59,076 bases of DNA. It comes from Thermoanaerobacterium saccharolyticum. GTDB taxonomy: Bacteria > Bacillota > Thermoanaerobacteria > Thermoanaerobacterales > Thermoanaerobacteraceae. The DNA lies in the NCBI RefSeq assembly GCF_000747665.1, contig NZ_BBKT01000031.1, forward strand, positions 1 to 59,076, given 5' to 3'. Below the pieces are notes generated by a model that saw nothing but the letters and a program-made list of their open reading frames with translations, searched no databases and had not been told where the DNA came from. Below, piece by piece: positions 1 through 8,891 of the stretch. The position numbers and the translations under genes were made by a program. Every line of letters starts with the position of its first letter. The stretch's first letter is position 1.

Positions 1-74
1 TTTTCAAATAAGTTAAAAATTAATTTTTCAAACTCAATAGGATCAATTGAAACCAGATCATCATAATAGCACAT
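1..74 (-). CDS. N-terminus of a possible Mrr-like restriction endonuclease (partial, runs off left edge)
   Basis: An ATG at 74 on the minus strand follows a good Shine-Dalgarno (GAGGG, 7 nt spacing) and opens a frame of 24 codons that runs off the left edge without a stop. The peptide contains DPIEFEKLIFNLFE. That resembles the opening helix of Mrr-type restriction endonuclease domains, which often begin with a 'eFE.li..lf' pattern. The family call is inference from about 20 residues; the existence of a translated start is better supported than the function. It would be part of the accessory region that also holds the integrase. Confidence 0.4.
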   Translation of the reverse strand, partial: MCYYDDLVSIDPIEFEKLIFNLFE

Positions 75-180
75 TCTATGTCCCTCTTTTTTAAAAAATA
101 TTCAATTGAGCAAATTTCATATTTTAAATAGCTTGATATTCCTAACTTTGTGAGAGACAAAAAAGGAAGTTCACCCCAAA

Positions 181-246
181 TGTCGAATATATAAGTAGCA
201 ACACAATTCTAACAAAAGAGGTGAACTTACTTATGTATATTCGACA
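181..246 (+). repeat. Inverted repeat over the transposase start codon (fold-back hairpin)
   Basis: Bases 181-197 (TGTCGAATATATAAGTA) are the reverse complement of 228-246 apart from a 2-nt bulge. The 3' arm contains the upstream ATG (233) of the transposase. A second pairing is possible between AAGTTCACC (167-175) and GGTGAACTT (220-228), which would cover the Shine-Dalgarno GAGGTG at 218-223. A transcript entering from outside the element could therefore hide the start. This is a known way IS elements avoid activation by flanking promoters; its operation here is inferred. Confidence 0.55.
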
Positions 247-304
247 ATAATGTTTATTTTCCTTCGACGAATTAATAAAATTTCAACCAGAGACAAAACT
301 TGAA

Positions 305-1450
305 ATGGTTTTGTCGCAGCTTGATTTCTCAAATGTCGTGCTTTCACTATCAAGGCCCGAATATAAAAGAGGCCCTAAAGGATATGATCCACTGCCTTTA
401 CTTTATGCCTTGATTGCTATGCAACTTGAGAAAATTCCTACTATAGCAAAACTTGTAGATAGACTAAAATCAGATCCTATATTTAGATATGACTGTGGTT
501 TCAATGTATTGGGTCCTGTACCATCTACATCAACCTTTAGCAGGTTTTTAAACCTGATATCAAAATCAGAGGCACTGGAGGAAGACTTTAAGCAATTAAT
601 ACTTAAAGCTAAAAACCCCAACATAATTGATGGTGCTAATATGGCTATTGATTCAACTAAATTGAACTCTTTTGAAAAGCCAAAACCTAAATCCAAGCTA
701 AAAGATGATGGTAAATCTCCTAACTGGGGAAAGAAAAAAGATACTGATGGCAATGATATAAAATGGTTTGGATGGAAGCTACATATATTAGCTGACTGTA
801 AAAGTGAACTTCCACTTGCCATAGAAATTACTCCTGCGAGTGTAAATGATAGTATTTTAGCAATACCTTTATTAAAGAAGCTAAAAGAGTTCTACAGCAA
901 TACCTTTAATGTAAAACACTGTATTATGGATTCGGGCTATGATATAAAAGAGAATTACGATTATATTATGAATGAATTTCATGCACAACCAATCATAGCC
1001 TACAACAAAAGAGGAAGTTTCGCTCCACCAGAAGGACTAAATGAAAGACTTCATCCAATTTGTTCTATGGGATATGAACTTGTGTATTGGGGCAAAGACG
1101 GTGATTATCTAAAATTCAGATGCCCACATGTATTAGGAAAAGTAGATTGTCCTCATGGTTCTTCTTGGTGCAGCAGTTCAAACTATGGGTATTGCCTTAA
1201 AATCAATTACAAGAAAAATAACAGGTATTTTAGCTTTCCAATAAGAAGTTCTGATGAGTGGCAGGAAATATATAACCTTAGAACTTCTATTGAGAGATGT
1301 AACAGCAGGTTGAAAGAATATTTAAATACTGATAATATACGCTCAGCAGGTATTAAGAAAGCTAAAACCTTTGCTTTATTAAACTGTATTACACTTGTTG
1401 CAGGTACTATTGCTGTTAATGTTAATAAATCATTGCCAAAAGTAGCTTAA
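305..1450 (+). CDS. IS4/IS5-superfamily DDE transposase, N-terminus interrupted by a stop codon
   Basis: The intact 381-residue frame has DDE-type landmarks: the first Asp in AIDSTKLNSF, the second in MDSGYD, and the Glu in RTSIERCNSRLKEYL. A typical N-terminal helical segment precedes them. Reading continues naturally upstream of Met305 in the same frame (FDELIKFQPETKLEM) back to an ATG at 233, which has a proper Shine-Dalgarno (GAGGTG 218-223). However, TAA at 248-250 interrupts after five codons (MYIRQ). The full protein would be about 405 residues. Either translation restarts internally or the copy is inactive. The exact IS family is uncertain. Confidence 0.75.
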   Translation: MVLSQLDFSNVVLSLSRPEYKRGPKGYDPLPLLYALIAMQLEKIPTIAKLVDRLKSDPIFRYDCGFNVLGPVPSTSTFSRFLNLISKSEALEEDFKQLILKAKNPNIIDGANMAIDSTKLNSFEKPKPKSKLKDDGKSPNWGKKKDTDGNDIKWFGWKLHILADCKSELPLAIEITPASVNDSILAIPLLKKLKEFYSNTFNVKHCIMDSGYDIKENYDYIMNEFHAQPIIAYNKRGSFAPPEGLNERLHPICSMGYELVYWGKDGDYLKFRCPHVLGKVDCPHGSSWCSSSNYGYCLKINYKKNNRYFSFPIRSSDEWQEIYNLRTSIERCNSRLKEYLNTDNIRSAGIKKAKTFALLNCITLVAGTIAVNVNKSLPKVA

Positions 1451-1720
1451 TAAACTACCTATGCTTAAATAAGCATATAGAAACAGACAAAAATTATTTT
1501 ATAAACTATTTTTGTGTTAAATTTTCAAAGTTCATAAGTTATCCACAGGCATTGATATGCTTAGCTTTGCTATTGCCTTTTTTAGCTTCAAAAAATTAAA
1601 GCTTAATTGTGCAATTTCCTCAATTATATTCTGAATTATAAACCATTATGCTAACATATAATTTACATTATATAAGACATTTCAATACTATAAAACTCTA
1701 TGACGTACCTTCACCTTTAA

Positions 1721-1879
1721 TTAATCTTCAACAAATCTTTTTAATTCTGTTTCTGATATGCGCCATAAATCGCCTATTTTGATAGCTTTTAATTTTCCTT
1801 CACGTATCCATTTATAAACAGTCCTTATATTTATCTGTAATTTCTCCGCAACTTGCTGCGGTGTATAGTAATTATCCAT
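1721..1879 (-). CDS. xis: Excisionase-family helix-turn-helix protein
   Basis: This is a 52-residue protein starting at ATG 1879 (MDNYYTPQQVAEKLQI), preceded by GGTG as Shine-Dalgarno. It is a compact MerR/excisionase-type winged helix: YTPQQVAEKLQINIRTVYKW is the helix-turn-helix, followed by the wing IREGKLKAIKIGDLWRI and ELKRF. This architecture is shared by phage and ICE excisionases and by small DNA-binding regulators. It lies divergently 150 bp from the integrase gene, so control of integrase direction or expression is the natural inference. The longer upstream frame has no better start. Confidence 0.7.
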   Translation of the reverse strand: MDNYYTPQQVAEKLQINIRTVYKWIREGKLKAIKIGDLWRISETELKRFVED

Positions 1880-1935
1880 CAAATCACCACCTATCACTAT
1901 ATTAGCATAGATTATATTACATTTCAATCTAATAT

Positions 1936-1964
1936 TTGACAACTGAAATAAAATGATATATATT
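1936..1964 (+). promoter_or_regulatory. Sigma-A-type promoter for the integrase
   Basis: TTGACA (1936-1941), a 17-bp spacer, then TATATT (1959-1964). It lies 65 bp before the integrase start, in the divergent region shared with the excisionase-like gene. Confidence 0.55.
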
Positions 1965-2029
1965 GTAATTAAATTATATATAATGTATTATATGCTATTA
2001 AGAAAGAATTTTTTAAGGAGGTTTTGTAT

Positions 2030-3226
2030 ATGAGGCAGCGTGGAAGTATCAGAGAAATGGGCGAAGGAAGATTTCGCATAGCAATATATCTAGGTGTTGA
2101 TGCTAATGGAAAACGCAAATATTATTATGAAACAATACATTGCAGCAACAAGAAAGAGGCGCAAAAATATTTGACACAAAAATTGAACGAAATTGACAAT
2201 GGTACTTTCATCAAACCTGCAAATATGACATTAAGAGAATACCTTGACGAATGGGAAGAAAACACTTTAAAATCACGTGTAAGACCCAAAACATACAAAA
2301 GCTATAAACAACTTATAGAACTCTATATTAAACCTCATTTAGGAAATTTTAAAATTAAAGATATAAACCCTTTACTAATACAAAATATGTACGCAGCTAT
2401 GATAACCAAAGGTCTTTCGCCAAGAACTGTCAGATATACACATACAGTTTTAAAAAATGCATTAAATCAGGCTATTAAATGGCAGATAATAAAAACTAAT
2501 CCTTGTGACAATGTTGATCTACCAAAACAAGCACGGAAAGAAATGAAAGTATTAACACCAGAGCAAGCCAAAAAGTTTTTAGAAGCTTGTGCTTATAATA
2601 GATTTGGTGTATTGTTTGAACTACTTTTAACATCAGGAATGAGACCAGAAGAAGCACTTGGCCTTAAATGGGAAGATGTAGATTTCAAAAATAATCGTAT
2701 CCACGTCAAAAGAGTCTTAACAAGGACAAAAGAAGGATGGAATCTTGAAGAACCAAAAACATCAAAAAGTAGAAGAACCATACCTCTTCCAAAAGAAGTA
2801 ATGAAAAGTCTCAAAGAACATAAGAGAAATCAGGCTGAAGAAAAACTTAAAGCAAAAGAAACTTTAAATTATGATAAAGACAAGGGAAAACTTAAACCAG
2901 AAGAATTAAAAGAAAAATTACATGATCCAAAAATATATGTAGATTATGGATTTGTATTTGCCGCGCAAAACGGTAGTCCACTAGAAGAAAGAAATGTATC
3001 ACGATATTTTAAAGAACTTCTCAAAAAAGAAAATTTGCCGGACATAAGATTATACGACTTAAGGCATACATGTGCTACTCTGTTATTAGCAGCAGGTGAA
3101 AATCCAAAAGTAGTTAGTGAAAGATTAGGTCATGCTAGTATTACACTAACACTTGATACCTATTCTCATGTACTACCAGATATGCAAAAACAAGCAACAG
3201 ATATGCTTGAAAAAATGTTGTTTTAA
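2030..3226 (+). CDS. int: Site-specific tyrosine recombinase / integrase
   Basis: This 398-residue phage/ICE-type integrase cuts and rejoins DNA between att sites. An N-terminal arm-binding domain (MRQRGSIREMGEGRFRI) is followed by a SAM-like core-binding domain (about residues 60-150). The catalytic domain has Arg in TSGMRPEEALGL, His-x-x-Arg in YDLRHTCATLL, His in LGHASITLTLDTYSHV and the nucleophile Tyr in the same segment. ATG 2030 is chosen because AAGGAGG (2015-2021) sits 8 nt upstream; the in-frame TTG at 2024 is too close. The gene points toward the tRNA-Thr 70 bp downstream, whose 3' end is the likely integration target. All catalytic residues are present. Confidence 0.92.
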   Translation: MRQRGSIREMGEGRFRIAIYLGVDANGKRKYYYETIHCSNKKEAQKYLTQKLNEIDNGTFIKPANMTLREYLDEWEENTLKSRVRPKTYKSYKQLIELYIKPHLGNFKIKDINPLLIQNMYAAMITKGLSPRTVRYTHTVLKNALNQAIKWQIIKTNPCDNVDLPKQARKEMKVLTPEQAKKFLEACAYNRFGVLFELLLTSGMRPEEALGLKWEDVDFKNNRIHVKRVLTRTKEGWNLEEPKTSKSRRTIPLPKEVMKSLKEHKRNQAEEKLKAKETLNYDKDKGKLKPEELKEKLHDPKIYVDYGFVFAAQNGSPLEERNVSRYFKELLKKENLPDIRLYDLRHTCATLLLAAGENPKVVSERLGHASITLTLDTYSHVLPDMQKQATDMLEKMLF

Positions 3227-3247
3227 TTTCGCATACATTTCGCATAC
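3226..3247 (+). repeat. Tandem 11-bp direct repeat between integrase and tRNA-Thr
   Basis: ATTTCGCATAC occurs twice head to tail (3226-3236, 3237-3247), starting at the last base of the integrase stop codon. Position next to int and a tRNA 3' end suggests integrase arm-type binding sites at an att junction; this is inference. Confidence 0.5.
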
Positions 3248-3251
3248 AAAA

Positions 3252-3278
3252 AGGGTATCGATAAAATCTCGATACCCT
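3252..3278 (-). terminator. Rho-independent terminator after tRNA-Thr
   Basis: A perfect 10-bp stem (AGGGTATCGA / TCGATACCCT) has a 7-nt loop and is followed on the minus strand by a U run. It lies 20 bp beyond the tRNA 3' end. Confidence 0.75.
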
Positions 3279-3297
3279 GAAATCCTCTTAATATGAG

Positions 3298-3370
3298 AGC
3301 TGGCGAAAGGAATCGAACCTTCAACCTGCTGATTACAAGTCAGCTGCTCTGCCGATTGAGCTACGCCAGC
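3298..3370 (-). tRNA. trnT: tRNA-Thr (anticodon TGT)
   Basis: The minus strand reads a full cloverleaf beginning GCTGGCGTAGCTCAA. The acceptor stem is GCTGGCG/CGCCAGC, the D-arm follows, and the anticodon loop CTTGTAA carries TGT (threonine, ACA codons). The T-arm is GGTTCGATTCC and the discriminator base is T. CCA is not encoded. Length is 73. The adjacent integrase suggests that the 3' half is, or was, an attachment site. Confidence 0.95.
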
Positions 3371-3457
3371 ATTTATCGCCCTGACATTTATGTATTATAC
3401 CAGGTAAGATTGACTGTGTCAACACCTTTTTTTTAAATTTTTACGTGGAACTGATGG

Positions 3458-4745
3458 TTATTTCATCAGTTCCTGTCTTATTATTGTCTTCTCCCTTCCA
3501 GGCCCTACAGATATTATAGATGCGCTTATACCTGTAAGCTCTTCTATCCTTTTTACATAATTTCTGGCGTTTTGAGGCAAGTCCTCAAATCTTTCTACAT
3601 TTGTGATGTCTTCTGTCCATCCATCCAATTCTTCGTATACAGGCTCACAAATAGCCAGATCTTTCAAGCTAGCTGGAAATGTGTTTATTATAGTTCCATT
3701 TAGCTTATATCCTACGCATATCTTTACCTTTTCAAATCCAGTAAGTGTATCAAGTTTAGTAAGCGCAAATGACCTTATTCCAGATAGCCTTATGGCATAA
3801 TTTACGATGACAATGTCAAGCCATCCGCATCTTCTCGGTCTTCCTGTCGTTGTACCATACTCATGCCCTTTTTCTCTTAGAAGATCTCCTTCTTCATTTA
3901 AAAGCTCTGTCGGAAATGGTCCTTTTCCGACCCTCGTCGTATATGCTTTCACAACGCCTACTACATCATCTATCATGGTTGGACCGATACCAGCTCCAAC
4001 TGTTACTCCACCCGATATGGGATGTGATGCTGTCACATAAGGATATGTTCCTAAGTCTATGTCAAGAAGTGTTCCCTGTGCACCTTCAAATAATACTTTT
4101 TTGCCTTCTTTTATTAAATCGTACAGCAATGATGTCGTATCTACAATGTATGGTTTAAGTATCTTTGCGTATTCAAGGTATTTTTCGTATATTTCTTCAA
4201 AGTTCATTTCAGATGCGCCATATATTTTTTTTAAATATTTCATTTTTCTTTTTGACATTTATCATCAATTTTTCTTTAAACACTTCCGCATCTAAAAGAT
4301 CACAAACCCTTATCCCTATCCTCTCCGATTTATCCATATAGCAAGGGCCAATACCTCTCTTTGTAGTGCCAATGTCATTCTCGCCTTTTGAGGCTTCTTC
4401 TAATTCATCAAGTTTAATATGGTACGGAAGCACTATATGGGCTCTATCGCTTATCTTTAAATTTTCCACACTAATTCCTTGGCTTTTCAATGTATTTATC
4501 TCATCAATCAGTGAACCAGGGTTTAAAACAACACCATTTACTACAATGCAGATTTTATCAGGGTACAAGATGCCAGATGGTATTAAGTGAAGTTTATACT
4601 CAATGCCATCCTTTAAAACTGTATGCCCTGCATTGTTTCCACCTTGATACCTCACAACCACATCAGCTTTTTCAGCCAAATAGTCTGTTATTTTTCCTTT
4701 TCCTTCGTCACCCCACTGTGACCCTACTATTACAAGCGTTGACAT
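3458..4745 (-). CDS. purA: Adenylosuccinate synthetase, frameshifted by +1 A
   Basis: This enzyme makes adenylosuccinate from IMP, aspartate and GTP (AMP synthesis). The N-terminal part (4745 down to about 4230) has the GTP site [20 protein letters not shown] and the switch GGNNAGHTV. The C-terminal part has [24 protein letters not shown] and the terminal GPGREKTI. The two parts lie in different frames, joined at an A8 tract (plus-strand T run 4225-4232). Removing one A gives [14 protein letters not shown] and a normal enzyme of 428 residues. As written, the product stops 22 bases later. PurA is normally essential for growth without adenine, so error in the sequence or slippage is likely. It lies 16 bp after the FAD dehydrogenase gene, probably in one transcript. 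Confidence 0.93.
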
Positions 4746-4761
4746 TATTTTGCCCCTTTCT

Positions 4762-6144
4762 CTACTTTACTCTATTTAAAATTTCCCTTGCCACAACGAT
4801 GCCTGATACAGAAGCTTGTGCAAGTCCTCTTGTAATGCCTGCACCATCACCGGCAGCAAACAAATTCTCTATTTGCGTCTCAAATTTATTTGTAAGTTTC
4901 ACCCTCGAAGAATAAAACTTAACTTCCACACCGTATAAAAGCGTATGCTTCGAATAGATGCCCGGCGACACTTTGTCGAGAGCTTTAAGCATTTCCACTA
5001 TAGACTGGAGAAATCTATATGGCAATACAAGACTTAGATCACCAGGTGTGGCATCCTTTAGCGTAGGTTCTACAAGCCCTCTTTTAAGTCTTTCCGGAGT
5101 AGATCTTCTTCCTGACAAAAGATCTCCAAGCCTTTGCACAATGACGCCATCTCCCAGCATATTCGCAAGCGATGCGATATACTTTCCGTAAGCTATTGGT
5201 TCTTTAAAAGGTTCTGTAAATTCCTTGCTTACTAATATGGCAAAGTTCGTATTATCTGTCTTTATGTCTTTATAGCTGTGGCCATTTACGGTTTTTAGGC
5301 CATCGTTATTTTCCACAACCACTTTTCCATAAGGATTCATGCAAAACGTTCTAACCCTATCGTCAAATGATTTGGAGTAGTATATAAACTTTGACTCGTA
5401 GACGACATTTGTTATGTCCTCCATTACAACAGCAGGAATCTCCACTCTAACACCTACATCAACTGCGTTGTTTTTAGTATCCAGCGATAATCTTTCAGAT
5501 TCCTTTTTAAACCAATCTGCTCCTTCTCTGCCAGGCACAACTACCACATACTTTGAGTAGTACTTCTCCCCATCATCCGTAACGACGCCACAAGCTTTGC
5601 CGCCTTCTGTCAATATCTCTTTTACCATCTTTTTAGTCTTTATATCTATTTTATCCATCAAATAATCTTCTATATTTTTTATGATATCATAGCACTTTTC
5701 AGTCCCTAAATGCTTTATAACAGCAGGTATTAACTTCAAGTCTGCCGCAGCAGCTCTTTTTTCTATTTCTCTTATTTTAGCTTTATCAGTACCGTGGACT
5801 TCTCTCGTCCCACCAAATTTTACATAAATATCATCTACATATTTTATAAGCTCATTTAGTTCAGCTTTTGGTATATACTCGTCTAATACACCACCATAGT
5901 CAGATGTCAAAGTCAACTTCCCATCGCTAAATGCACCTGCACCACCTATGCCACAAGTTATGGAACATGGTTTGCAGTTGGCACACTTTGAGCCATACTG
6001 GCTTATTGGACAAAGTCTACCTCTTATGTCTCTTCCTTTTTCCAAAAGCAATATGTTAAGTCCATTATTTTCTTTTACTAATTCCAGGGATGCAAAAAGT
6101 CCTGCCGGACCACCTCCGACTATTATTACATCGTATGATTTCAT
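4762..6144 (-). CDS. NAD(P)/FAD-dependent dehydrogenase (COG2509-like)
   Basis: The protein is 460 residues. The N-terminal dinucleotide fold is [18 protein letters not shown], with LLLEKGRD closing the FAD site. A Cys-rich stretch follows ([20 protein letters not shown], around residues 45-65). The C-terminal FAD contact is [17 protein letters not shown]. This matches the uncharacterised FAD-dependent dehydrogenase family common in Clostridia; the substrate is unknown. The start is ATG 6144 behind AAAGGAGTG rather than the longer frame to 6216. It is upstream of purA with 16 bp between them. A Spo0A-box-like site lies 140 bp upstream. Confidence 0.8.
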   Translation of the reverse strand: MKSYDVIIVGGGPAGLFASLELVKENNGLNILLLEKGRDIRGRLCPISQYGSKCANCKPCSITCGIGGAGAFSDGKLTLTSDYGGVLDEYIPKAELNELIKYVDDIYVKFGGTREVHGTDKAKIREIEKRAAAADLKLIPAVIKHLGTEKCYDIIKNIEDYLMDKIDIKTKKMVKEILTEGGKACGVVTDDGEKYYSKYVVVVPGREGADWFKKESERLSLDTKNNAVDVGVRVEIPAVVMEDITNVVYESKFIYYSKSFDDRVRTFCMNPYGKVVVENNDGLKTVNGHSYKDIKTDNTNFAILVSKEFTEPFKEPIAYGKYIASLANMLGDGVIVQRLGDLLSGRRSTPERLKRGLVEPTLKDATPGDLSLVLPYRFLQSIVEMLKALDKVSPGIYSKHTLLYGVEVKFYSSRVKLTNKFETQIENLFAAGDGAGITRGLAQASVSGIVVAREILNRVK

Positions 6145-6187
6145 TTTGAACACTCCTTTTTGATAGTATAACAACATCCCCTTTAGT

Positions 6188-6216
6188 ATATTATCAGATA
6201 TTATAATTTTAATCAA
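6188..6216 (-). promoter_or_regulatory. Candidate sigma-A promoter for the FAD dehydrogenase-purA unit
   Basis: On the minus strand, TTGATT (6211-6216), a 17-bp spacer and TAATAT (6188-6193). It lies 44 bp upstream of ATG 6144. Confidence 0.5.
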
Positions 6217-6282
6217 CTAAAATTACGAATTATATTTATTATTTTTTATATAAAGTTCGTTTTTTATTGGTCTTTGCCTCGG

Positions 6283-6295
6283 TTTTTCGACAAAA
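6283..6295 (-). promoter_or_regulatory. Perfect Spo0A-box-like sequence
   Basis: TTTTGTCGAAAAA on the minus strand fits the Spo0A operator consensus (TGTCGAA core with flanking T and A runs). It lies in the divergent gap between the FAD dehydrogenase-purA transcript and the ThrE-type exporter, so either side could be controlled by phosphorylated Spo0A. Confidence 0.5.
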
Positions 6296-6417
6296 TATCG
6301 ATAAAATTTCAAATACTTTTTTTCATTAACACGATAAAGCTAAATTCATCATTTTTTTATAGCTTAAAATAATATATAATAGTCTTGTGATTTCGGATAT
6401 GAAAGGAATGTGGACAA

Positions 6418-7185
6418 TTGAATCATGAAGATCTACTGAAATTTGCTGTAATAGCTGGACAAACGATACTTGAAAATGGTGGCGAAACGTATAGAAGCGA
6501 AGACACTATAGAAAGAATGCTTAATAATAAAGTTGAAAGAGTAGAAACATTTGTGACTCCCACTGGCATCTTTGCTTCTATTGAAAACAACGGGAAAATA
6601 GAAACGACGATAACGAGAGTCAAACAGAGGGACAGCGACTTAAACAAAGTTGCTCTTGTCAACGATTTGTCCAGAAGATTTAGCAAAGAAAGTTTAGATA
6701 CACTTGACTTTTCAAAGTACACAGATGAACTTATAAAAATTAGGTCAAAAGGCAAATACAGCTTCTTATTGAGAGTTTTCTTTGCAGGCGTCGCTGCAGC
6801 ATCATCTGGCATGCTTTTAGGCAGCACCATAAGGGATTTCATTCCTACGTTTATAGTTGCTACAATGCTGCAGTGTATTGTTACGTATTTTGAAAGACTG
6901 CTCCTTTCTACATTCATAATAAACATCATAGGCGGTGCATTTGCTGCATTATTAGGTTTGGCATTTTCCCACTTTGCAATAGGCACTTTAAATGGCATAA
7001 TAATAGGATCAATCGTCACATTGCTGCCGGGAGTAGCCATAACAAATGCAGTCAGAGATGCTATATGGGGTGACTTGGTTTCAGCAGTGTCAAGAGGCGT
7101 TGAAGCTGGAATGTCTGCCATAAGTATAGCCGCTGGAGTAGGGTTCGTTCTAAACATTTGGTACGTGATTGGAGGCAAATTATGA
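6418..7185 (+). CDS. Threonine/serine exporter family protein, ThrE N-terminal half (DUF1212)
   Basis: The protein is 255 residues. A soluble N-terminal part (about 1-115) contains the family pattern ENGGETYRSEDTIERML. About five hydrophobic segments follow from residue 118 (FLLRVFFAGVAAASSGMLLG onward). Together with the next gene it reconstitutes the two-part ThrE-like amino-acid exporter; in actinobacteria these are one chain. The start is TTG 6418 behind AAAGGAA; no ATG or GTG fits the frame. A near-full-length minus-strand frame overlaps it but is an antisense shadow. Confidence 0.85.
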   Translation: MNHEDLLKFAVIAGQTILENGGETYRSEDTIERMLNNKVERVETFVTPTGIFASIENNGKIETTITRVKQRDSDLNKVALVNDLSRRFSKESLDTLDFSKYTDELIKIRSKGKYSFLLRVFFAGVAAASSGMLLGSTIRDFIPTFIVATMLQCIVTYFERLLLSTFIINIIGGAFAALLGLAFSHFAIGTLNGIIIGSIVTLLPGVAITNAVRDAIWGDLVSAVSRGVEAGMSAISIAAGVGFVLNIWYVIGGKL

Positions 7186-7598
7186 TACAGCAAATTTTCT
7201 TTGGATTTTTAGCAACAGCAGGATTCGCTTTTCTATTCAATGTACCAATTGATGCAATTGTTGTATCAGGGCTTTCAGGTGCAGTGGGATGGGCAGGTTA
7301 CCTGCTTGTCATGAAGATATACCCATCCACCGTCGCCGCTACATTTATAGCATCTCTTTTAATAGGCATAATGGGAGAAATATTCGCTCAAAGGAAGAAA
7401 TACCCTACAACTATATTTGTCATTCCAGGCATAATACCTCTTGTCCCTGGAGCATATTCCTACAAGACTGTCCTGGCTATAATTCAAGGCAATAATAAAC
7501 AGGCCTTTGATTTAGGCCTGCAAACTATCGGCATCGCTTTGGCAATAGCCGCTGGACTTATGTTTGTAATCTCATTTGCCAGGATTAGGAGACGGTGA
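7182..7598 (+). CDS. Threonine/serine exporter family protein, ThrE C-terminal half (DUF3815)
   Basis: A 138-residue membrane protein with about four hydrophobic spans ([60 protein letters not shown]). The small loop [17 protein letters not shown] is characteristic of the family. The start ATG overlaps the stop of the first half (ATGA, 7182-7185), indicating translational coupling and a two-subunit exporter. Its last 14 bases overlap the 3' end of the convergent chemoreceptor gene. Confidence 0.85.
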   Translation: MIQQIFFGFLATAGFAFLFNVPIDAIVVSGLSGAVGWAGYLLVMKIYPSTVAATFIASLLIGIMGEIFAQRKKYPTTIFVIPGIIPLVPGAYSYKTVLAIIQGNNKQAFDLGLQTIGIALAIAAGLMFVISFARIRRR

Positions 7599-8829
7599 CC
7601 TTTGAAAGCTCCTTGTCAAGCTCTCTTACAGTAGCCAATAAGCCTTCAAGGTTATCCTTTATGTCTTGTATGAACTTAGACTGCTCTTCTGTTGACGCTG
7701 ATACTTCTTCTGTCGATGCAGCAGTTTCTTCTGAAACTGCAGATATATTTTCAATAGATGATATTATCTCATTTTTGTACTCAGTAAGACCTACTACAGC
7801 ATCATTCAAGACTCGGGTATTTTTCGTTATTGTATCAATAGAGGACTTTATTTCGTTAAACGCTTGTGCTGTAGTTTCTACTTGATTTGACTGCTCATCA
7901 GCTATTTCTTTAACAGCACTTGCCTGCTGAACTGTGGCATCTGTCTTCTGCTTTATAGTGCTTATTATCTTTGCTATCTCAGCCGCAGCTTCTCTTGACT
8001 GCTCAGCTAAGTTTCTCACTTCTTCGGCAACGACTGCAAATCCTTTGCCTGCTTCACCAGCTCTTGCAGCCTCAATAGCTGCGTTCAAAGCCAGCAAGTT
8101 TGTCTGGTCGGATATACCCGTGATTACTTCAATTATCTTCTCAATCTGCCTTGAATTTGACTGCAATTCATTGATTTCCGTCACAACGCTGTCAATTGAA
8201 TTTTTGGTCTCGGCTGTCTTGTCTTTAAGGGATTTTATTGTCTCTATGCCGTTTTGGCTTATCCTATTAGCGTTATTTGTTGATTCTTCTACAGCTTTGA
8301 AGTAGTTTGCGGATTCGTCAATATTCTGCCCCATTTTCTGAGCCATCTCCGCCGCATTTGAAGCATCTTTTGCTTGCTCTGAGGAACCTTGAGCTATCTC
8401 TTCAACCGCTTTTGATATCTGGCTAAATGTGATATTGGCCTGCTCTATAGAACTGGAAAAATTGTTTACCGTATACTCTGTGTTCTTTGCAAAATCTTTC
8501 ACATTTTTTATTATATTTTTTACTCTGTCAACCATTACGTTGTAGCTTTCTATTAGGGAGCCAAGTTCATCATTGCGGCCTTTTTTGACATTAGCATTGA
8601 AGTTGCCGTCGGAAAGCTTTTTAAGCCCTTCTTTAAGCCTCGATATTGGCTTCGTTATGCTTAACGCTATGTATATTGAGAATAATACTGATAATAGAAA
8701 TGAAGCCAATGCAACAATAATAAATATACCCTTATGCGCATCATCTACTATATAATGATATGTTCCAGCGAGTGGGACAAGCGCTACAACCAAAAATGAT
8801 AAAATAAGCCTCCAAAATACGCTTTTCAT
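7585..8829 (-). CDS. Methyl-accepting chemotaxis protein lacking an extracellular sensor domain
   Basis: The protein is 414 residues. Two transmembrane helices (about 5-22 and 33-55) are separated by only about ten residues, so there is no external ligand domain. A HAMP domain ([19 protein letters not shown]) is followed by a long coiled-coil signalling domain. Its hairpin tip has the conserved [16 protein letters not shown] and [16 protein letters not shown], which bind CheA/CheW. ATG 8829 is chosen over the ORF start at 8847 because it begins MKSVFW at the first membrane helix. It probably senses a membrane or cytoplasmic state, or partners another protein. No che genes are near. Confidence 0.9.
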   Translation of the reverse strand: MKSVFWRLILSFLVVALVPLAGTYHYIVDDAHKGIFIIVALASFLLSVLFSIYIALSITKPISRLKEGLKKLSDGNFNANVKKGRNDELGSLIESYNVMVDRVKNIIKNVKDFAKNTEYTVNNFSSSIEQANITFSQISKAVEEIAQGSSEQAKDASNAAEMAQKMGQNIDESANYFKAVEESTNNANRISQNGIETIKSLKDKTAETKNSIDSVVTEINELQSNSRQIEKIIEVITGISDQTNLLALNAAIEAARAGEAGKGFAVVAEEVRNLAEQSREAAAEIAKIISTIKQKTDATVQQASAVKEIADEQSNQVETTAQAFNEIKSSIDTITKNTRVLNDAVVGLTEYKNEIISSIENISAVSEETAASTEEVSASTEEQSKFIQDIKDNLEGLLATVRELDKELSKVTVS

Positions 8830-8891
8830 CCATATACCCCCTAGCATTTTATTGATGTTTCCCCTGTTTAACTAAATATCTATGTATATAA

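Larger units (their letters stand above)
154..1532 (+). mobile_element. Insertion sequence, DDE transposase type, ends tentative
   Basis: The element contains a single transposase gene. A 7-bp inverted match, AACTTTG at 154-160 and CAAAGTT at 1526-1532, brackets it and is followed on each inner side by a CAAAAA stretch. I use it as a provisional boundary, but it is short and no target duplication is evident. The 270 bases after the transposase (1451-1720) contain a small hairpin (1461-1476), a lone perfect DnaA-box sequence at 1539-1547 and nothing else I recognise. Confidence 0.4.

Noticed and set aside
1461-1476. Terminator after the transposase
   Set aside because: A 7-bp stem with a 2-nt loop and no T run is too weak.
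1539-1547. Perfect DnaA box as a second origin
   Set aside because: A single 9-mer with no cluster, AT-rich unwinding region or initiator gene nearby; chance occurrence in AT-rich DNA.
6423-7193. 256-residue minus-strand frame opposite the exporter gene
   Set aside because: It mirrors the DUF1212 protein, which has clear family motifs and a coupled downstream partner; the antisense frame has no recognisable domain or ribosome site.
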